35,515 nt of DNA from positions 1 to 35,515 of the forward strand of contig JAACUH010000078.1 in NCBI GenBank assembly GCA_009993005.1, read 5' to 3'. Both the position numbers and the translations under genes were made by a program. The notes under the pieces are model-generated. The model did not search any database. It was given only the letters and a program-made list of their open reading frames with translations, and was not told where the DNA came from. Of this stretch, positions 7,502-15,487 are shown one piece after another. Each line of letters starts with the position of its first letter. Positions within the stretch are counted from its first letter, which is position 1. Origin of the DNA: Rhodobacterales bacterium (GTDB lineage Bacteria > Pseudomonadota > Alphaproteobacteria > Rhodobacterales > Rhodobacteraceae).

Positions 7502-7512
7502 GGGAAAGGCCC

Positions 7513-7543
7513 TTGACCTTCCAGTGACGGGAAGCCCTATCTG
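7513..7543 (+). promoter_or_regulatory. CueR-type copper-responsive promoter of copA
   Basis: A -35 box TTGACC (7513-7518) and a -10-like TATCTG (7538-7543) are separated by 19 bases, the over-long spacing typical of MerR-family targets. The spacer holds the dyad CTTCC-AGTGACG-GGAAG (7519-7535), close to the remembered CueR site of copA promoters. The cognate regulator is encoded at the end of copA. The copA ATG is 28 bases downstream. Confidence 0.75.
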
Positions 7544-7570
7544 GCAGACGATCAGGAAGGGATTTCCGCC

Positions 7571-10036
7571 ATGGGCGTGCAGGAGCCGCTGGTCTTTGAG
7601 ATAGACGGGATGAGTTGCGCGGGCTGCGTGGCCCGCGCCGAACGGGCGATTGCGGCCGTGCAGGGTGTCGCGCGGGCCGAGGTGAACCTCGCCACGCGCA
7701 GCGGGCGGATCACGCTGGGCGATGATCCGGGCGCCGATGTCACCCGCGCTGTTACCGGAGCGCTGGCGGCGGCGGGGTATCCTGCGGTGCCGCGCCGGCT
7801 GCGTTTCGCGGTCGAGGGCATGACCTGTGCGTCCTGTGTGGCGCGGGTTGAGGCGGCGATCCTCGCGGTGCCGGGGGTGCTGACGGCGCATGTCAATCTG
7901 GCGGATCGCAAGGCAACGGTCACCGCCATCACCGGTGGCGAGGCGGCGATTGTCGGCGCAGTCAAGGCGGCGGGCTATCTGGCCCGGCCGCTGGGTGATG
8001 CCGCGCCCCGGCAGGACCGGACGGCCGCCGAGGCGGCGCAACTGGGGCGGCAGGTCGCGGTTGCGGTGGCGCTCACCCTGCCGGTCGTGGTGCTGGAGAT
8101 GGGGGGGCATCTTTTCCCCGCCTTTCACCATGTCATCGCGCAAAGCATCGGGATGCGGCAGTCCTGGCTGGTGCAGTTCGTGCTCGCCTCGCTGGTGATG
8201 GCCTGGCCCGGGCGGATGTTCTATCTGCGGGGCGCGCCTGCGCTCTGGCGTGGGGCGCCGGACATGAATGCGCTCGTGGTGATGGGGACGCTGGCCGCCT
8301 GGGGGTTTTCCGCCGTCTCGCTCTTTGCGCCGGGGGTGCTGCCTGCGGGCACGCAGGCGGTCTATTTCGAGGCGGCGGCGGTGATCGTGACACTGATCCT
8401 GCTGGGCCGCTGGCTCGAGGCGCGCGCGCGCGGGCGCACGGGCGCGGCGATCCGGCGGCTGGTCGATCTGCGCCCTGCCACGGCCATGGTCGAGCGTGAC
8501 GGGGTGGCGGTGGCGCTGCCGGTCGGCGAGATCCGGCGTGGCGATACCGTGCAATTGCGGCCGGGAGAGCGGATCGCGGTGGACGGGATCGTGCGCGAGG
8601 GGGTGTCATTCGTCGATGAGAGCATGGTGACGGGCGAGCCGGTGCCGGTGGAGAAGGGCAAGGGCGCGACGCTGGTCGGCGGGACGGTCAACGGCAATGG
8701 CGCATTGCGGATGCGGGCGACGGCGGTGGGGGCGGAGACGATGCTCGCCCGGATCATCGCGATGGTGGAGGAGGCGCAGGGTGCGCGGCTGCCGGTGCAG
8801 GACCTCGTCAACCGGATCACCCGCTGGTTCGTGCCTGCGATCATCGCTGTGGCGGCGGTGACGGTGCTGCTCTGGCTGTTGATCGGGCCGGCGCCTGCCT
8901 TGCCCTTTGCGCTGGTGGCGGGGGTGGCCGTGCTCATCATCGCCTGCCCCTGTGCGATGGGGCTGGCGACGCCGACGTCGATCATGGTGGGCACCGGGCG
9001 CGCGGCGGAGCTGGGCGTGCTGTTCCGCCGCGGCGATGCCTTGCAGGGGCTGGCGGAGGTGGAGGTGGTGGCCTTTGACAAGACCGGGACGCTGACCTGG
9101 GGCAAGCCCGAACTGACCGATCTGGAAGCGGACGACGGTGATGATGACGCACTTCTGGCGCAGGTCGCCGCGGTCGAGGCGCTGTCGGAGCATCCGCTGG
9201 CCGGAGCCATCGTGGCGGCGGCCAAGGCGCGGGGGGGCGCGATCCCGCGGGCCGAGGGGTTGCGCGCATTGCCCGGCCGGGGGTTGGTGGCGACGGTCGA
9301 GGGGGTGCGGGTCGTGGTCGGCAATGCCCGGCTGATGCGCGAGGAGGGCGTGGCGGTCACCGCGGCGATGGATCGGGCAGAGGTGCTCGCCGCGCGGGGG
9401 CGCACGGCCGTTCTGGTCGCGCGCGACGGGGTGGCGGCCGGTGTGCTGGGACTGGCGGACAGGCCACGCCCCGGTGCCGCTGCGGTGGTCGCGGCCCTGC
9501 AGCGGCAGGGCAAGCGGGTGGTGCTGATCTCGGGCGATACCGGGGCGGCAGCGCAAGCGCTGGCCGATGAGGTCGGCATCACGCAGGTGCATGGCGGGGT
9601 GCTGCCGGACGGCAAGGTCGAGGTGATTCGCGCCTTGCAGGCGGGCGGGGTCAAGGTCGCCTTTGTCGGTGACGGGATCAACGACGCGCCCGCGCTCGCC
9701 TCTGCCGATGTCGGCATCGCGATCGGCACCGGCACCGATGTCGCGGTCGAGAGCGCCGATGTCGTGCTGATGTCGGGCGACCCGGCCGGGGTTGCCGATG
9801 CGATCGAGGTCAGCCGCCGCACGATGCGCAACATCCGCGAGAACCTCGTCTGGGCCTTTGGCTACAACGTGGTGCTGATTCCGGTGGCGGCGGGCGTGCT
9901 CTATCCGGTCTGGGGGATCATGCTGTCGCCGGCGCTGGCTGCCGGGGCGATGGCGGCGTCGAGTGTGCTGGTGGTGAGCAACGCGCTGCGGCTGCGGCGG
10001 GTGCGGTCGGTCAGGCCGCGCGGGGGGGCGGCATGA
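7571..10036 (+). CDS. copA: Copper-exporting P1B-type ATPase
   Basis: An 821-residue Cu(I)-transporting P-type ATPase of the cytoplasmic membrane. Two N-terminal heavy-metal-binding domains carry GMSCAGC (C16, C19) and GMTCASC (C86, C89). The membrane metal site is CPC at 459-461 ([15 protein letters not shown]), the phosphorylated aspartate is D503 in DKTGT, and the TGEP actuator motif, the SEHPLA nucleotide-binding motif and the [10 protein letters not shown] hinge are all present. It uses ATP to pump Cu(I) out of the cytosol. An AGGAAGGG ribosome-binding site precedes the ATG. A CueR-type promoter lies just upstream and cueR overlaps the 3' end by four bases (ATGA), so it should be copper-induced. 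Length and motifs are complete; silver is a likely second substrate. Confidence 0.95.
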   Translation: MGVQEPLVFEIDGMSCAGCVARAERAIAAVQGVARAEVNLATRSGRITLGDDPGADVTRAVTGALAAAGYPAVPRRLRFAVEGMTCASCVARVEAAILAVPGVLTAHVNLADRKATVTAITGGEAAIVGAVKAAGYLARPLGDAAPRQDRTAAEAAQLGRQVAVAVALTLPVVVLEMGGHLFPAFHHVIAQSIGMRQSWLVQFVLASLVMAWPGRMFYLRGAPALWRGAPDMNALVVMGTLAAWGFSAVSLFAPGVLPAGTQAVYFEAAAVIVTLILLGRWLEARARGRTGAAIRRLVDLRPATAMVERDGVAVALPVGEIRRGDTVQLRPGERIAVDGIVREGVSFVDESMVTGEPVPVEKGKGATLVGGTVNGNGALRMRATAVGAETMLARIIAMVEEAQGARLPVQDLVNRITRWFVPAIIAVAAVTVLLWLLIGPAPALPFALVAGVAVLIIACPCAMGLATPTSIMVGTGRAAELGVLFRRGDALQGLAEVEVVAFDKTGTLTWGKPELTDLEADDGDDDALLAQVAAVEALSEHPLAGAIVAAAKARGGAIPRAEGLRALPGRGLVATVEGVRVVVGNARLMREEGVAVTAAMDRAEVLAARGRTAVLVARDGVAAGVLGLADRPRPGAAAVVAALQRQGKRVVLISGDTGAAAQALADEVGITQVHGGVLPDGKVEVIRALQAGGVKVAFVGDGINDAPALASADVGIAIGTGTDVAVESADVVLMSGDPAGVADAIEVSRRTMRNIRENLVWAFGYNVVLIPVAAGVLYPVWGIMLSPALAAGAMAASSVLVVSNALRLRRVRSVRPRGGAA

Positions 10037-10419
10037 ACATCGGCGAGGTGTCGCAGCGTTCGGGTCTGCCGGCCAAGACGATCCGCTATTACGAAGACAT
10101 CGGTCTGGTCACGCCGCTGCGCGGTGCCAACGGCTATCGGCGGTTCCGCGAGAGCGACATGCACAAGCTGCTGTTTCTTGCCCGCGCGCGGCAGCTCGGG
10201 TTTTCCATCGAGGATTGCCGTGACCTGCTGGCGCTGTGGGAGGACAAGGGCCGCGCCAGTGCCGATGTGCGCGCCATCGCCCAGGGACATCTGACACGGA
10301 TCGAGGCGCGGATTGCGGATCTGCGCGCGATGCAGGCGACGCTGGCCGATCTGGTCTGCGCCTGCGCGGGCGACGCGCGGCCGGATTGCCCGATCCTGCA
10401 GGATCTTGCGCGCGACTGA
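10033..10419 (+). CDS. cueR: CueR-type MerR-family copper regulator
   Basis: A 128-residue MerR-family activator. The N-terminal winged helix ([20 protein letters not shown], then IGLVTP and NGYR) binds promoter DNA and a helical dimerisation segment follows. The metal loop has C111 and C119 spaced as in CueR (C-x7-[10 protein letters not shown], followed by PILQDLA); a further cysteine, C109, lies just before. This identifies a Cu(I)/Ag(I)/Au(I) sensor rather than a Hg or Zn sensor. Its ATG overlaps the copA stop (ATGA), so pump and regulator share one transcript, and it should twist the 19-bp-spaced copA promoter into an active form when copper is bound. Confidence 0.92.
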   Translation: MNIGEVSQRSGLPAKTIRYYEDIGLVTPLRGANGYRRFRESDMHKLLFLARARQLGFSIEDCRDLLALWEDKGRASADVRAIAQGHLTRIEARIADLRAMQATLADLVCACAGDARPDCPILQDLARD

Positions 10420-10423
10420 CCGG

Positions 10424-10494
10424 GGCGGGCACGGAGGGCGGGCACGGAGGGCGGGCACGGACGGCGGGCATGGACGGCGGGCATGGACGGCGGG
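10424..10494 (+). repeat. 13-bp minisatellite, five units
   Basis: Five head-to-tail copies of GGCGGGCA(C/T)GGA(G/C) and a partial sixth (10424-10436, 10437-10449, 10450-10462, 10463-10475, 10476-10488, then GGCGGG), starting five bases after the cueR stop. Units 1-2 are identical, units 4-5 are identical and unit 3 is intermediate, as expected from stepwise duplication. It is non-coding, and its copy number may vary between strains. Confidence 0.85.
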
Positions 10495-10501
10495 GGCGGG
10501 A

Positions 10502-10534
10502 GCCTCCGGCGGGGATATTTTTGGCCAAAAGATG
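10502..10534 (+). repeat. Gene-end element copy 2 (after cueR)
   Basis: A short GC-rich lead (GCCTCCGGCGGG) precedes the core GATATTT-TTG-GCCAAAAGATG at 10514-10534. It is oriented with cueR and ends nine bases before the argE stop, which comes from the other strand. It is the likely 3' end of the copA-cueR transcript. Confidence 0.65.
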
Positions 10535-10542
10535 CGGGCAGG

Positions 10543-11715
10543 TCAGAGCCGGGTGGCCAGCCGGTCGAACAGGGCGAGGCAGGCGTCGAGATGGTCGAGA
10601 GCCAGATATTCGTCAGGCTTGTGCGCCTGCGCGATGTCGCCGGGGCCGCAGACCACGACATCCATGCCCAGTGACTGGAACAGTCCCGCTTCGGTTCCGA
10701 AGGCCACGAGGTCGGTCGTATTGGCGCCGGTGAGGTCGAGCAGCAGGTCGCGCGCGGCATTGGCTTGCATCGGCTCGAGCCCGTCGATTTCGCCGATCAC
10801 CTCGGTGGTGATGCTGGAGCCGGGATGGGCGGCCTGCATGGCGGGCAGGAGGCTGTGGGTGCAGAAGCGGTGCAGGTCGTCGCGCACGAAGTCGGCGTCG
10901 CTGCGCTGGACCGGGCGCATTTCCCAGGCGATCTCGGCCCGGCCGGGGATCACGTTATGCGCCACGCCGCCGGTCAGCGCGCCGGTGTTGATCGTGGTCC
11001 AGGGCGGGTCAAAGCGGCTGTCGGCCGGGGCGCGGGCGCGCAGCGCGTCCTTGAGGTCGAGCAGGCGGGTGACGTAGCGCGCGGCATATTCCACCGCGTT
11101 GACACCGCGGTCGGGCTGCGAGCCGTGCCCTTCGTGCCCGACAAAGCGGGTGGTGTATTCATAGCAGCCCTTGTGCCCCTCGATCACCCGCATCGTGGTC
11201 GGCTCGCCGATGATGGCCATGCGCGGGGCAGCGCCACGTGCGCGCAACAGTGCGACGAGGGTCTGCGCGCCAAGGCAGCCGACCTCTTCGTCATGGGTAA
11301 AGGCGAAATGCAGCGGCCGGGCGTCGGGTGCGTCGCGCAGGCGGGCGGCGAAAACGGGGGCCATGGTGACGGCGGCGGCGATGAAGCCCTTCATGTCGCA
11401 GGTGCCGCGCCCATAGAGCCTGTCGCCATGCTGCGCGAGGGTGAAGGGATCGGTTGTCCAGCTTTGGTCGGCCACGGGCACCACATCGCTGTGGCCTGAC
11501 AGCACGATCCCGCCAGGCCTGTCGGGGCCGAGGGTCGCCCAGAGGTTGGCCTTGGTGCCGGTCGCGTCCTGAAACACCTCGACCCGGGCGCCGGCCGCCC
11601 GCAGATGCCCGGCGAGGCAGTCGATCAGCGCGCGGTTGCTGTCCTGTGAGATCGTGGGAAAGGCCACAAGGTCGGCCAGCAGGGCAACCGTCGCCTCACG
11701 CAGCGGATGGGGCAT
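10543..11715 (-). CDS. argE: Acetylornithine deacetylase (M20 family)
   Basis: A 390-residue metal-dependent amidohydrolase. M20 motifs appear in order: metal ligands H75 and D77 (LSGHSDVVPV), bridging D107 (GRGTCDMKG), catalytic acid and ligand E143-E144 (THDEEVGCLG), GEPT near 179, and the dimerisation-domain region GHEGHGSQPDRGVNA. ArgE hydrolyses N-acetylornithine to ornithine and acetate in arginine synthesis. The start MPHPLREA at 11715 has AAAGGGAGA upstream. The first 20 bases overlap the 3' end of the LysR gene on the same strand, so the two are probably co-transcribed. Many alphaproteobacteria also carry the ArgJ recycling route, so a catabolic role on another N-acyl amino acid is possible; the motif set alone does not settle the substrate. 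Confidence 0.8.
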   Translation of the reverse strand: MPHPLREATVALLADLVAFPTISQDSNRALIDCLAGHLRAAGARVEVFQDATGTKANLWATLGPDRPGGIVLSGHSDVVPVADQSWTTDPFTLAQHGDRLYGRGTCDMKGFIAAAVTMAPVFAARLRDAPDARPLHFAFTHDEEVGCLGAQTLVALLRARGAAPRMAIIGEPTTMRVIEGHKGCYEYTTRFVGHEGHGSQPDRGVNAVEYAARYVTRLLDLKDALRARAPADSRFDPPWTTINTGALTGGVAHNVIPGRAEIAWEMRPVQRSDADFVRDDLHRFCTHSLLPAMQAAHPGSSITTEVIGEIDGLEPMQANAARDLLLDLTGANTTDLVAFGTEAGLFQSLGMDVVVCGPGDIAQAHKPDEYLALDHLDACLALFDRLATRL

Positions 11716-12643
11716 CGGCGTCTCCCTTTGTGGCGAGGATGAGGTCGCGCAGGCGCGCGGCGGCCGGGGGCAGCGCGCTGCCCGCGCGGGTGAGCAGGCC
11801 GTAGGGGGCGACCCGGATGCCGAGGTCGATCGGCAGCACGGCAAAGGGCGCGCCGGGCCCGCTGGCAAAGCGGCGCGCGACGGCGGCGGCGAGCGGCGCG
11901 ATGGCGTTGGAGTTCTGCAGCATCGCGAGCGTCAGCAGGAAGGACGAGGTGGCGAGCCGCCCCGGCGGCGCGGGCAGGCCCAGTGCCGCAAGGCGTGCGA
12001 GCACCGCGTCGCGCAGGATCGCGCCGTCGCCGGGCAGCACCCAGTCATAGGCCAGGAGCGCGCCGGGCGTCAGGTGTCGCGCCTGCGTGAGGGCGTGGTC
12101 CTGACGGGCGACGAGGCTCACCGGTTCGTCGGCGATCATGGTGGTGTCGAAAAGCGCGGGGTCGGCATCGACCGGGCGGCGCGCGAGGGCAAAGTCGATC
12201 CGACCCGCAATCAGCATCGCGCCCAGATGGTCGCTCGGCCCGACCTCGACCTCGGTCGTCAGGCCCGGCAGCGCCAGACGCGCGGCGCGCAGCGCGGGCA
12301 GCACGCGGTCGAGCGCCGGCCCCGTGACCGCGCCGATGCGCACGTGGCCGAGCCCGCCGCCGCCGATCTGGTCAAGCTCGACCGCGGTATCGGCAAGCTC
12401 GACCAGGATGCGTGTCGCCCGCCGCGCCAGGGCCGCGCCCTGTGCGGTCAGGGCGATGCCGCGCCCGGCACGGGCGTGGACCGGATGGCCGGTGATGCGC
12501 TCGACCTCGGCCAGCAGGCGCGAGGCGGCGGGCTGGGTGATGCCGACCCGGTCAGCGGCGCGCCCGATCTGGCCAGTGTCAGCCAGCGCGGCGACGATGC
12601 GCAGATGCGCGAGTTTCAGGCCACGGCGCAGCAAGGTCTCCAT
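11696..12643 (-). CDS. LysR-type regulator of the divergent sugar operon (GbpR-like)
   Basis: A 315-residue LysR-type transcription factor. The N-terminal helix-turn-helix is GQIGRAADRVGITQPAASRL (about residues 24-43), followed by a linker helix and a substrate-binding domain with LARRPVDADPALFD and LVARQDHAL. The start METLLRRGLKLAHL at 12643 is preferred; two upstream in-frame ATGs would place coding sequence across the ATAC-N8-GTAT operator. It overlaps argE downstream and is divergent from the FAH/dehydratase/dehydrogenase genes. That layout suggests it controls them, with a sugar or sugar acid as inducer, as remembered for GbpR-type regulators of galactose and arabinose genes. The inducer is inferred. 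Confidence 0.85.
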   Translation of the reverse strand: METLLRRGLKLAHLRIVAALADTGQIGRAADRVGITQPAASRLLAEVERITGHPVHARAGRGIALTAQGAALARRATRILVELADTAVELDQIGGGGLGHVRIGAVTGPALDRVLPALRAARLALPGLTTEVEVGPSDHLGAMLIAGRIDFALARRPVDADPALFDTTMIADEPVSLVARQDHALTQARHLTPGALLAYDWVLPGDGAILRDAVLARLAALGLPAPPGRLATSSFLLTLAMLQNSNAIAPLAAAVARRFASGPGAPFAVLPIDLGIRVAPYGLLTRAGSALPPAAARLRDLILATKGDADAPSAA

Positions 12644-12648
12644 AAGAT

Positions 12649-12664
12649 ATACCATTACGGGTAT
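12649..12664. promoter_or_regulatory. LysR-type operator between regulator and sugar operon
   Basis: ATACC-ATTACG-GGTAT is a perfect inverted repeat. It contains ATAC-N8-GTAT and the T-N11-A pattern (T12650, A12662) of LysR-family binding sites. It lies five bases before the regulator start and about 90 bases before the divergent operon, a position suited to autorepression plus activation. Confidence 0.6.
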
Positions 12665-12711
12665 GACAACATCACGCAAGCCTATTTGTTTGCGATGGCT
12701 CGCTGTGGTTT

Positions 12712-12747
12712 GCTGGTGGCAAAGAGGGGGCTGGTGGCAAAGAGGGG
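12712..12747 (+). repeat. Perfect tandem 18-bp duplication carrying the ribosome-binding site
   Basis: GCTGGTGGCAAAGAGGGG occurs twice in a row (12712-12729 and 12730-12747) with no mismatch. The AGAGGGG in the second copy sits six bases before the ATG at 12754 and serves as its ribosome-binding site, so the duplication supplies two Shine-Dalgarno sequences 18 bases apart. Confidence 0.85.
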
Positions 12748-12753
12748 CACAGC

Positions 12754-13734
12754 ATGCTGATTTCGCAAGTGATGACCGATGACGGCCCTGCTGTGGTGGT
12801 GCGCGACGGGTCGGAGGCCGCGATCGTTGCCGGCGCGCAGAGCACCTATGCTCTGGCGCGGCAGGCCGCCGACACTGGCCTCGCCCTTGCCGAGGTCATC
12901 GCCGCGCAGGGGCTTGGCCGCGCGGTGGATCTCGTGGCGATGGCGGCACAGGGGCGGATGCTGTTGCCTGTGACCCATCCCGACCCCGCGCATCTGCACC
13001 TGACAGGCACCGGGCTCACCCATCTCGGTTCGGCCGCGACGCGCGACAGCATGCATGTCAAGGCCGAGGCCTCTGACGCCACCGACAGCATGAAGATGTT
13101 CCGCATGGGGCTCGAGGCCGGCAAGCCCGCGACGCTGCCGGGCGTGCAGCCCGAATGGTTCTACAAGGGCAACGGGCATATGGCCGTTGCCCCCGGCGCA
13201 CCGCTCACCAGCCCCGGTTTCGCGCTCGATGGCGGCGAGGAACCCGAGGTCGCGGGCATCTATGTCATCGCCGCCGATGGCACCCCCTGCCGGATCGGCT
13301 GGACGCTGGCGAACGAGTTTTCCGACCATGTGACCGAGCGGATCAACTACCTTTACCTCGCGCATTCCAAGCTGCGGCAGGCGTCCTTTGGCCCCGAGAT
13401 CCTGATCGGCGCGCCGCCGGCCGATATCCGCGGCACCTCGCGCATCCGCCGTGATGGCGCGGTGATCTGGGAAAAGCCGTTCCTGTCGGGCGAGGCCAAC
13501 ATGAGCCACAGCTACGCCAACCTGGAACACCACCACTTCAAATATGACGTGTTCTGCCAGCCCGGCGACCTGCATGTGCATATGTTCGGCACTGCCACGC
13601 TGTCATTTGCCGATGGGATCCGGGCGCAGGCCGGCGATATCTTTGAAATCGAGGCGGCGGCCTTTGGCCTGCCGCTGCAAAACCCGCTCGCACAGGCCGC
13701 CGATGCCGGCGTCGCCCGCGTGCGCGCATTGTAA
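12754..13734 (+). CDS. GguC/AraD1-family FAH-fold enzyme of sugar-acid catabolism
   Basis: A 326-residue protein of the GguC/AraD1 group in the fumarylacetoacetate hydrolase superfamily. Recognisable blocks are TGTGLTHLGSAATRD, GVQPEWFYKGNG, PGFALDGGEEPEVAGIYVIA, GWTLANEFSDH and LRQASFGPEILIG. The conserved acidic residues of DGGEEPE and NEFSDH fit the family's divalent-metal site. In alphaproteobacteria the group travels with oxidative galactose/arabinose genes and is thought to process a 2-keto-3-deoxy sugar acid. It is the first gene of a three-gene operon and ends ten bases before the dehydratase that would make such a keto acid. The exact reaction (dehydration, hydrolysis or cleavage) cannot be read from the sequence. 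Confidence 0.78.
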   Translation: MLISQVMTDDGPAVVVRDGSEAAIVAGAQSTYALARQAADTGLALAEVIAAQGLGRAVDLVAMAAQGRMLLPVTHPDPAHLHLTGTGLTHLGSAATRDSMHVKAEASDATDSMKMFRMGLEAGKPATLPGVQPEWFYKGNGHMAVAPGAPLTSPGFALDGGEEPEVAGIYVIAADGTPCRIGWTLANEFSDHVTERINYLYLAHSKLRQASFGPEILIGAPPADIRGTSRIRRDGAVIWEKPFLSGEANMSHSYANLEHHHFKYDVFCQPGDLHVHMFGTATLSFADGIRAQAGDIFEIEAAAFGLPLQNPLAQAADAGVARVRAL

Positions 13735-13744
13735 GAGGCACGAG

Positions 13745-15487
13745 ATGACCTTCAAACCCGCCGCATGGCCCCGCAAGCTGCGTTCCCAGACCTGGTTCGG
13801 CGGCACGTCAAAGGACAACATCTATCACCGGGGCTGGATGCGCAATCAGGGCCTGCCGGTGGACCTGTTCGACGGTCGCCCGGTGATCGGCATCCTCAAC
13901 ACCTGGTCCGAGCTTACCCCCTGCAACGCCCACCTGCGCGACCTGGCGGAAAAGGTGAAATACGGCATCTACGAGGCCGGCGGTTTCCCGGTCGAGGTGC
14001 CGGTGTTCTCGACCTCCGAAAGCGCCTTTCGCCCCACGGCGATGATGTTCCGCAACCTCGCCGCGATGGCGGTCGAAGAGGCGATGCGCGGCCAGCCGAT
14101 GGATGGCTGCGTGCTGCTGGTGGGGTGTGACAAGACCACGCCGTCGCTCCTGATGGCCGCCGCCTCGACCGATCTGCCGTCGATCGTGGTGACGGGCGGG
14201 CCGATGCTCAACGGCAACTTCCGCGGCGAACGGGTGGGGTCGGGGACGCATCTGTGGAAATTCTCGGAGGCCGTGAAGGCGGGCGAGATGACGGCGGCAG
14301 AGTTCGCCGAGGCGGAGGCGTCCATGAGCCGTTCGCCGGGGTCGTGCAACACGATGGGCACGGCGAGCACGATGGCGAGCATGGCCGAGGCGCTGGGCAT
14401 GGCGCTGTCGGGCAATGCCGCGATCCCCGCCGTGGACAGCCGGCGCCGGGTGATGGCGCATATGTCGGGCCGGCGGATCGTGCAGATGGTCAAGGACGAC
14501 ATGAAGCCGTCGGACATCCTGAAAAAGGAAGCCTTCGAGAATGCGATCCGCACCAATGGCGCGATCGGCGGCTCGACCAATGCGGTGATCCACCTGCTCG
14601 CCATAGCCGGGCGTGTCGGCGTGGACCTCACGCTCGATGACTGGGACCGGTGCGGGCGGGATGTGCCGACGATCGTCAACCTGATGCCCTCGGGCAAGTA
14701 TCTGATGGAAGAGTTCTTTTACGCCGGCGGCCTGCCTGTGGTGATCAAGCGTCTGGGCGAGGCGGGCCTGCTGCACAAGGACGCGCTCACCGTCTCGGGC
14801 GAGACGATGTGGGACCAGGTCAAGGAGGTGAAGAACTGGAACGAGGACGTGATCCTGCCGACTGACAAGGCGCTGACGCAATCGGGCGGCGTCGCGGTGC
14901 TGCGCGGCAATCTCGCGCCGCTGGGCGCGGTGCTCAAACCTTCGGCCGCGACGCCCGCGCTGATGGTGCATCGCGGCCGCGCGGTGGTGTTCGAGGATAT
15001 CGACGACTACAAGGCGCGGATCAACGACGAGGCGCTCGACATCGACGAGACCTGCGTGATGGTGCTCAAGAATTGCGGGCCCAAGGGCTATCCCGGCATG
15101 GCCGAGGTCGGCAACATGGGCCTGCCACCCAAGGTGCTGCGCCGGGGCATCACCGACATGGTGCGCATCAGCGACGCGCGGATGTCGGGCACGGCCTATG
15201 GCACGGTGGTGCTGCACACCTCGCCCGAGGCTGCGGCGGGCGGGCCGCTCGCCGTGGTGCGCAGCGGCGACATGATCGAGCTCGATGTGCCGAACCGGCG
15301 CCTGCACCTTGATATTCCGGAGACGGAACTCGCCGCGCGCCTCGCCGCATGGACGCCCACGGTCAAGGCGCCGGACGGCGGCTATGCCTGGCTTCACCAC
15401 GCCCATGTGCAAGGCGCCGATACCGGCGCCGACCTCGATTTCCTCAAGGGCTGCCGCGGCAATCCGGTCGGCAAGGATTCGCACTGA
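13745..15487 (+). CDS. IlvD/Edd-family sugar-acid dehydratase (L-arabinonate/D-galactonate type)
   Basis: A 580-residue Fe-S dehydratase. Cluster ligands C60 (LTPCNAHL), C128 (LVGCDKTTPS) and C201 (SPGSCNTMGT) fall at the spacing of rhizobial L-arabinonate dehydratase, which binds a [2Fe-2S] cluster. KTTP and NGAIGGSTNAVIHL are further family signatures. It removes water from an aldonic acid to give the 2-keto-3-deoxy acid. The N-terminus (KLRSQTWFGGTSKDNIYHRG) matches pentonate/hexonate dehydratases rather than IlvD or 6-phosphogluconate dehydratase. AAGAGG precedes the ATG. The stop overlaps the next start (TGATG), coupling it to the Gfo/Idh dehydrogenase that would produce the sugar lactone. 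L-arabinonate and D-fuconate/D-galactonate are the likely substrates. Confidence 0.87.
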   Translation: MTFKPAAWPRKLRSQTWFGGTSKDNIYHRGWMRNQGLPVDLFDGRPVIGILNTWSELTPCNAHLRDLAEKVKYGIYEAGGFPVEVPVFSTSESAFRPTAMMFRNLAAMAVEEAMRGQPMDGCVLLVGCDKTTPSLLMAAASTDLPSIVVTGGPMLNGNFRGERVGSGTHLWKFSEAVKAGEMTAAEFAEAEASMSRSPGSCNTMGTASTMASMAEALGMALSGNAAIPAVDSRRRVMAHMSGRRIVQMVKDDMKPSDILKKEAFENAIRTNGAIGGSTNAVIHLLAIAGRVGVDLTLDDWDRCGRDVPTIVNLMPSGKYLMEEFFYAGGLPVVIKRLGEAGLLHKDALTVSGETMWDQVKEVKNWNEDVILPTDKALTQSGGVAVLRGNLAPLGAVLKPSAATPALMVHRGRAVVFEDIDDYKARINDEALDIDETCVMVLKNCGPKGYPGMAEVGNMGLPPKVLRRGITDMVRISDARMSGTAYGTVVLHTSPEAAAGGPLAVVRSGDMIELDVPNRRLHLDIPETELAARLAAWTPTVKAPDGGYAWLHHAHVQGADTGADLDFLKGCRGNPVGKDSH

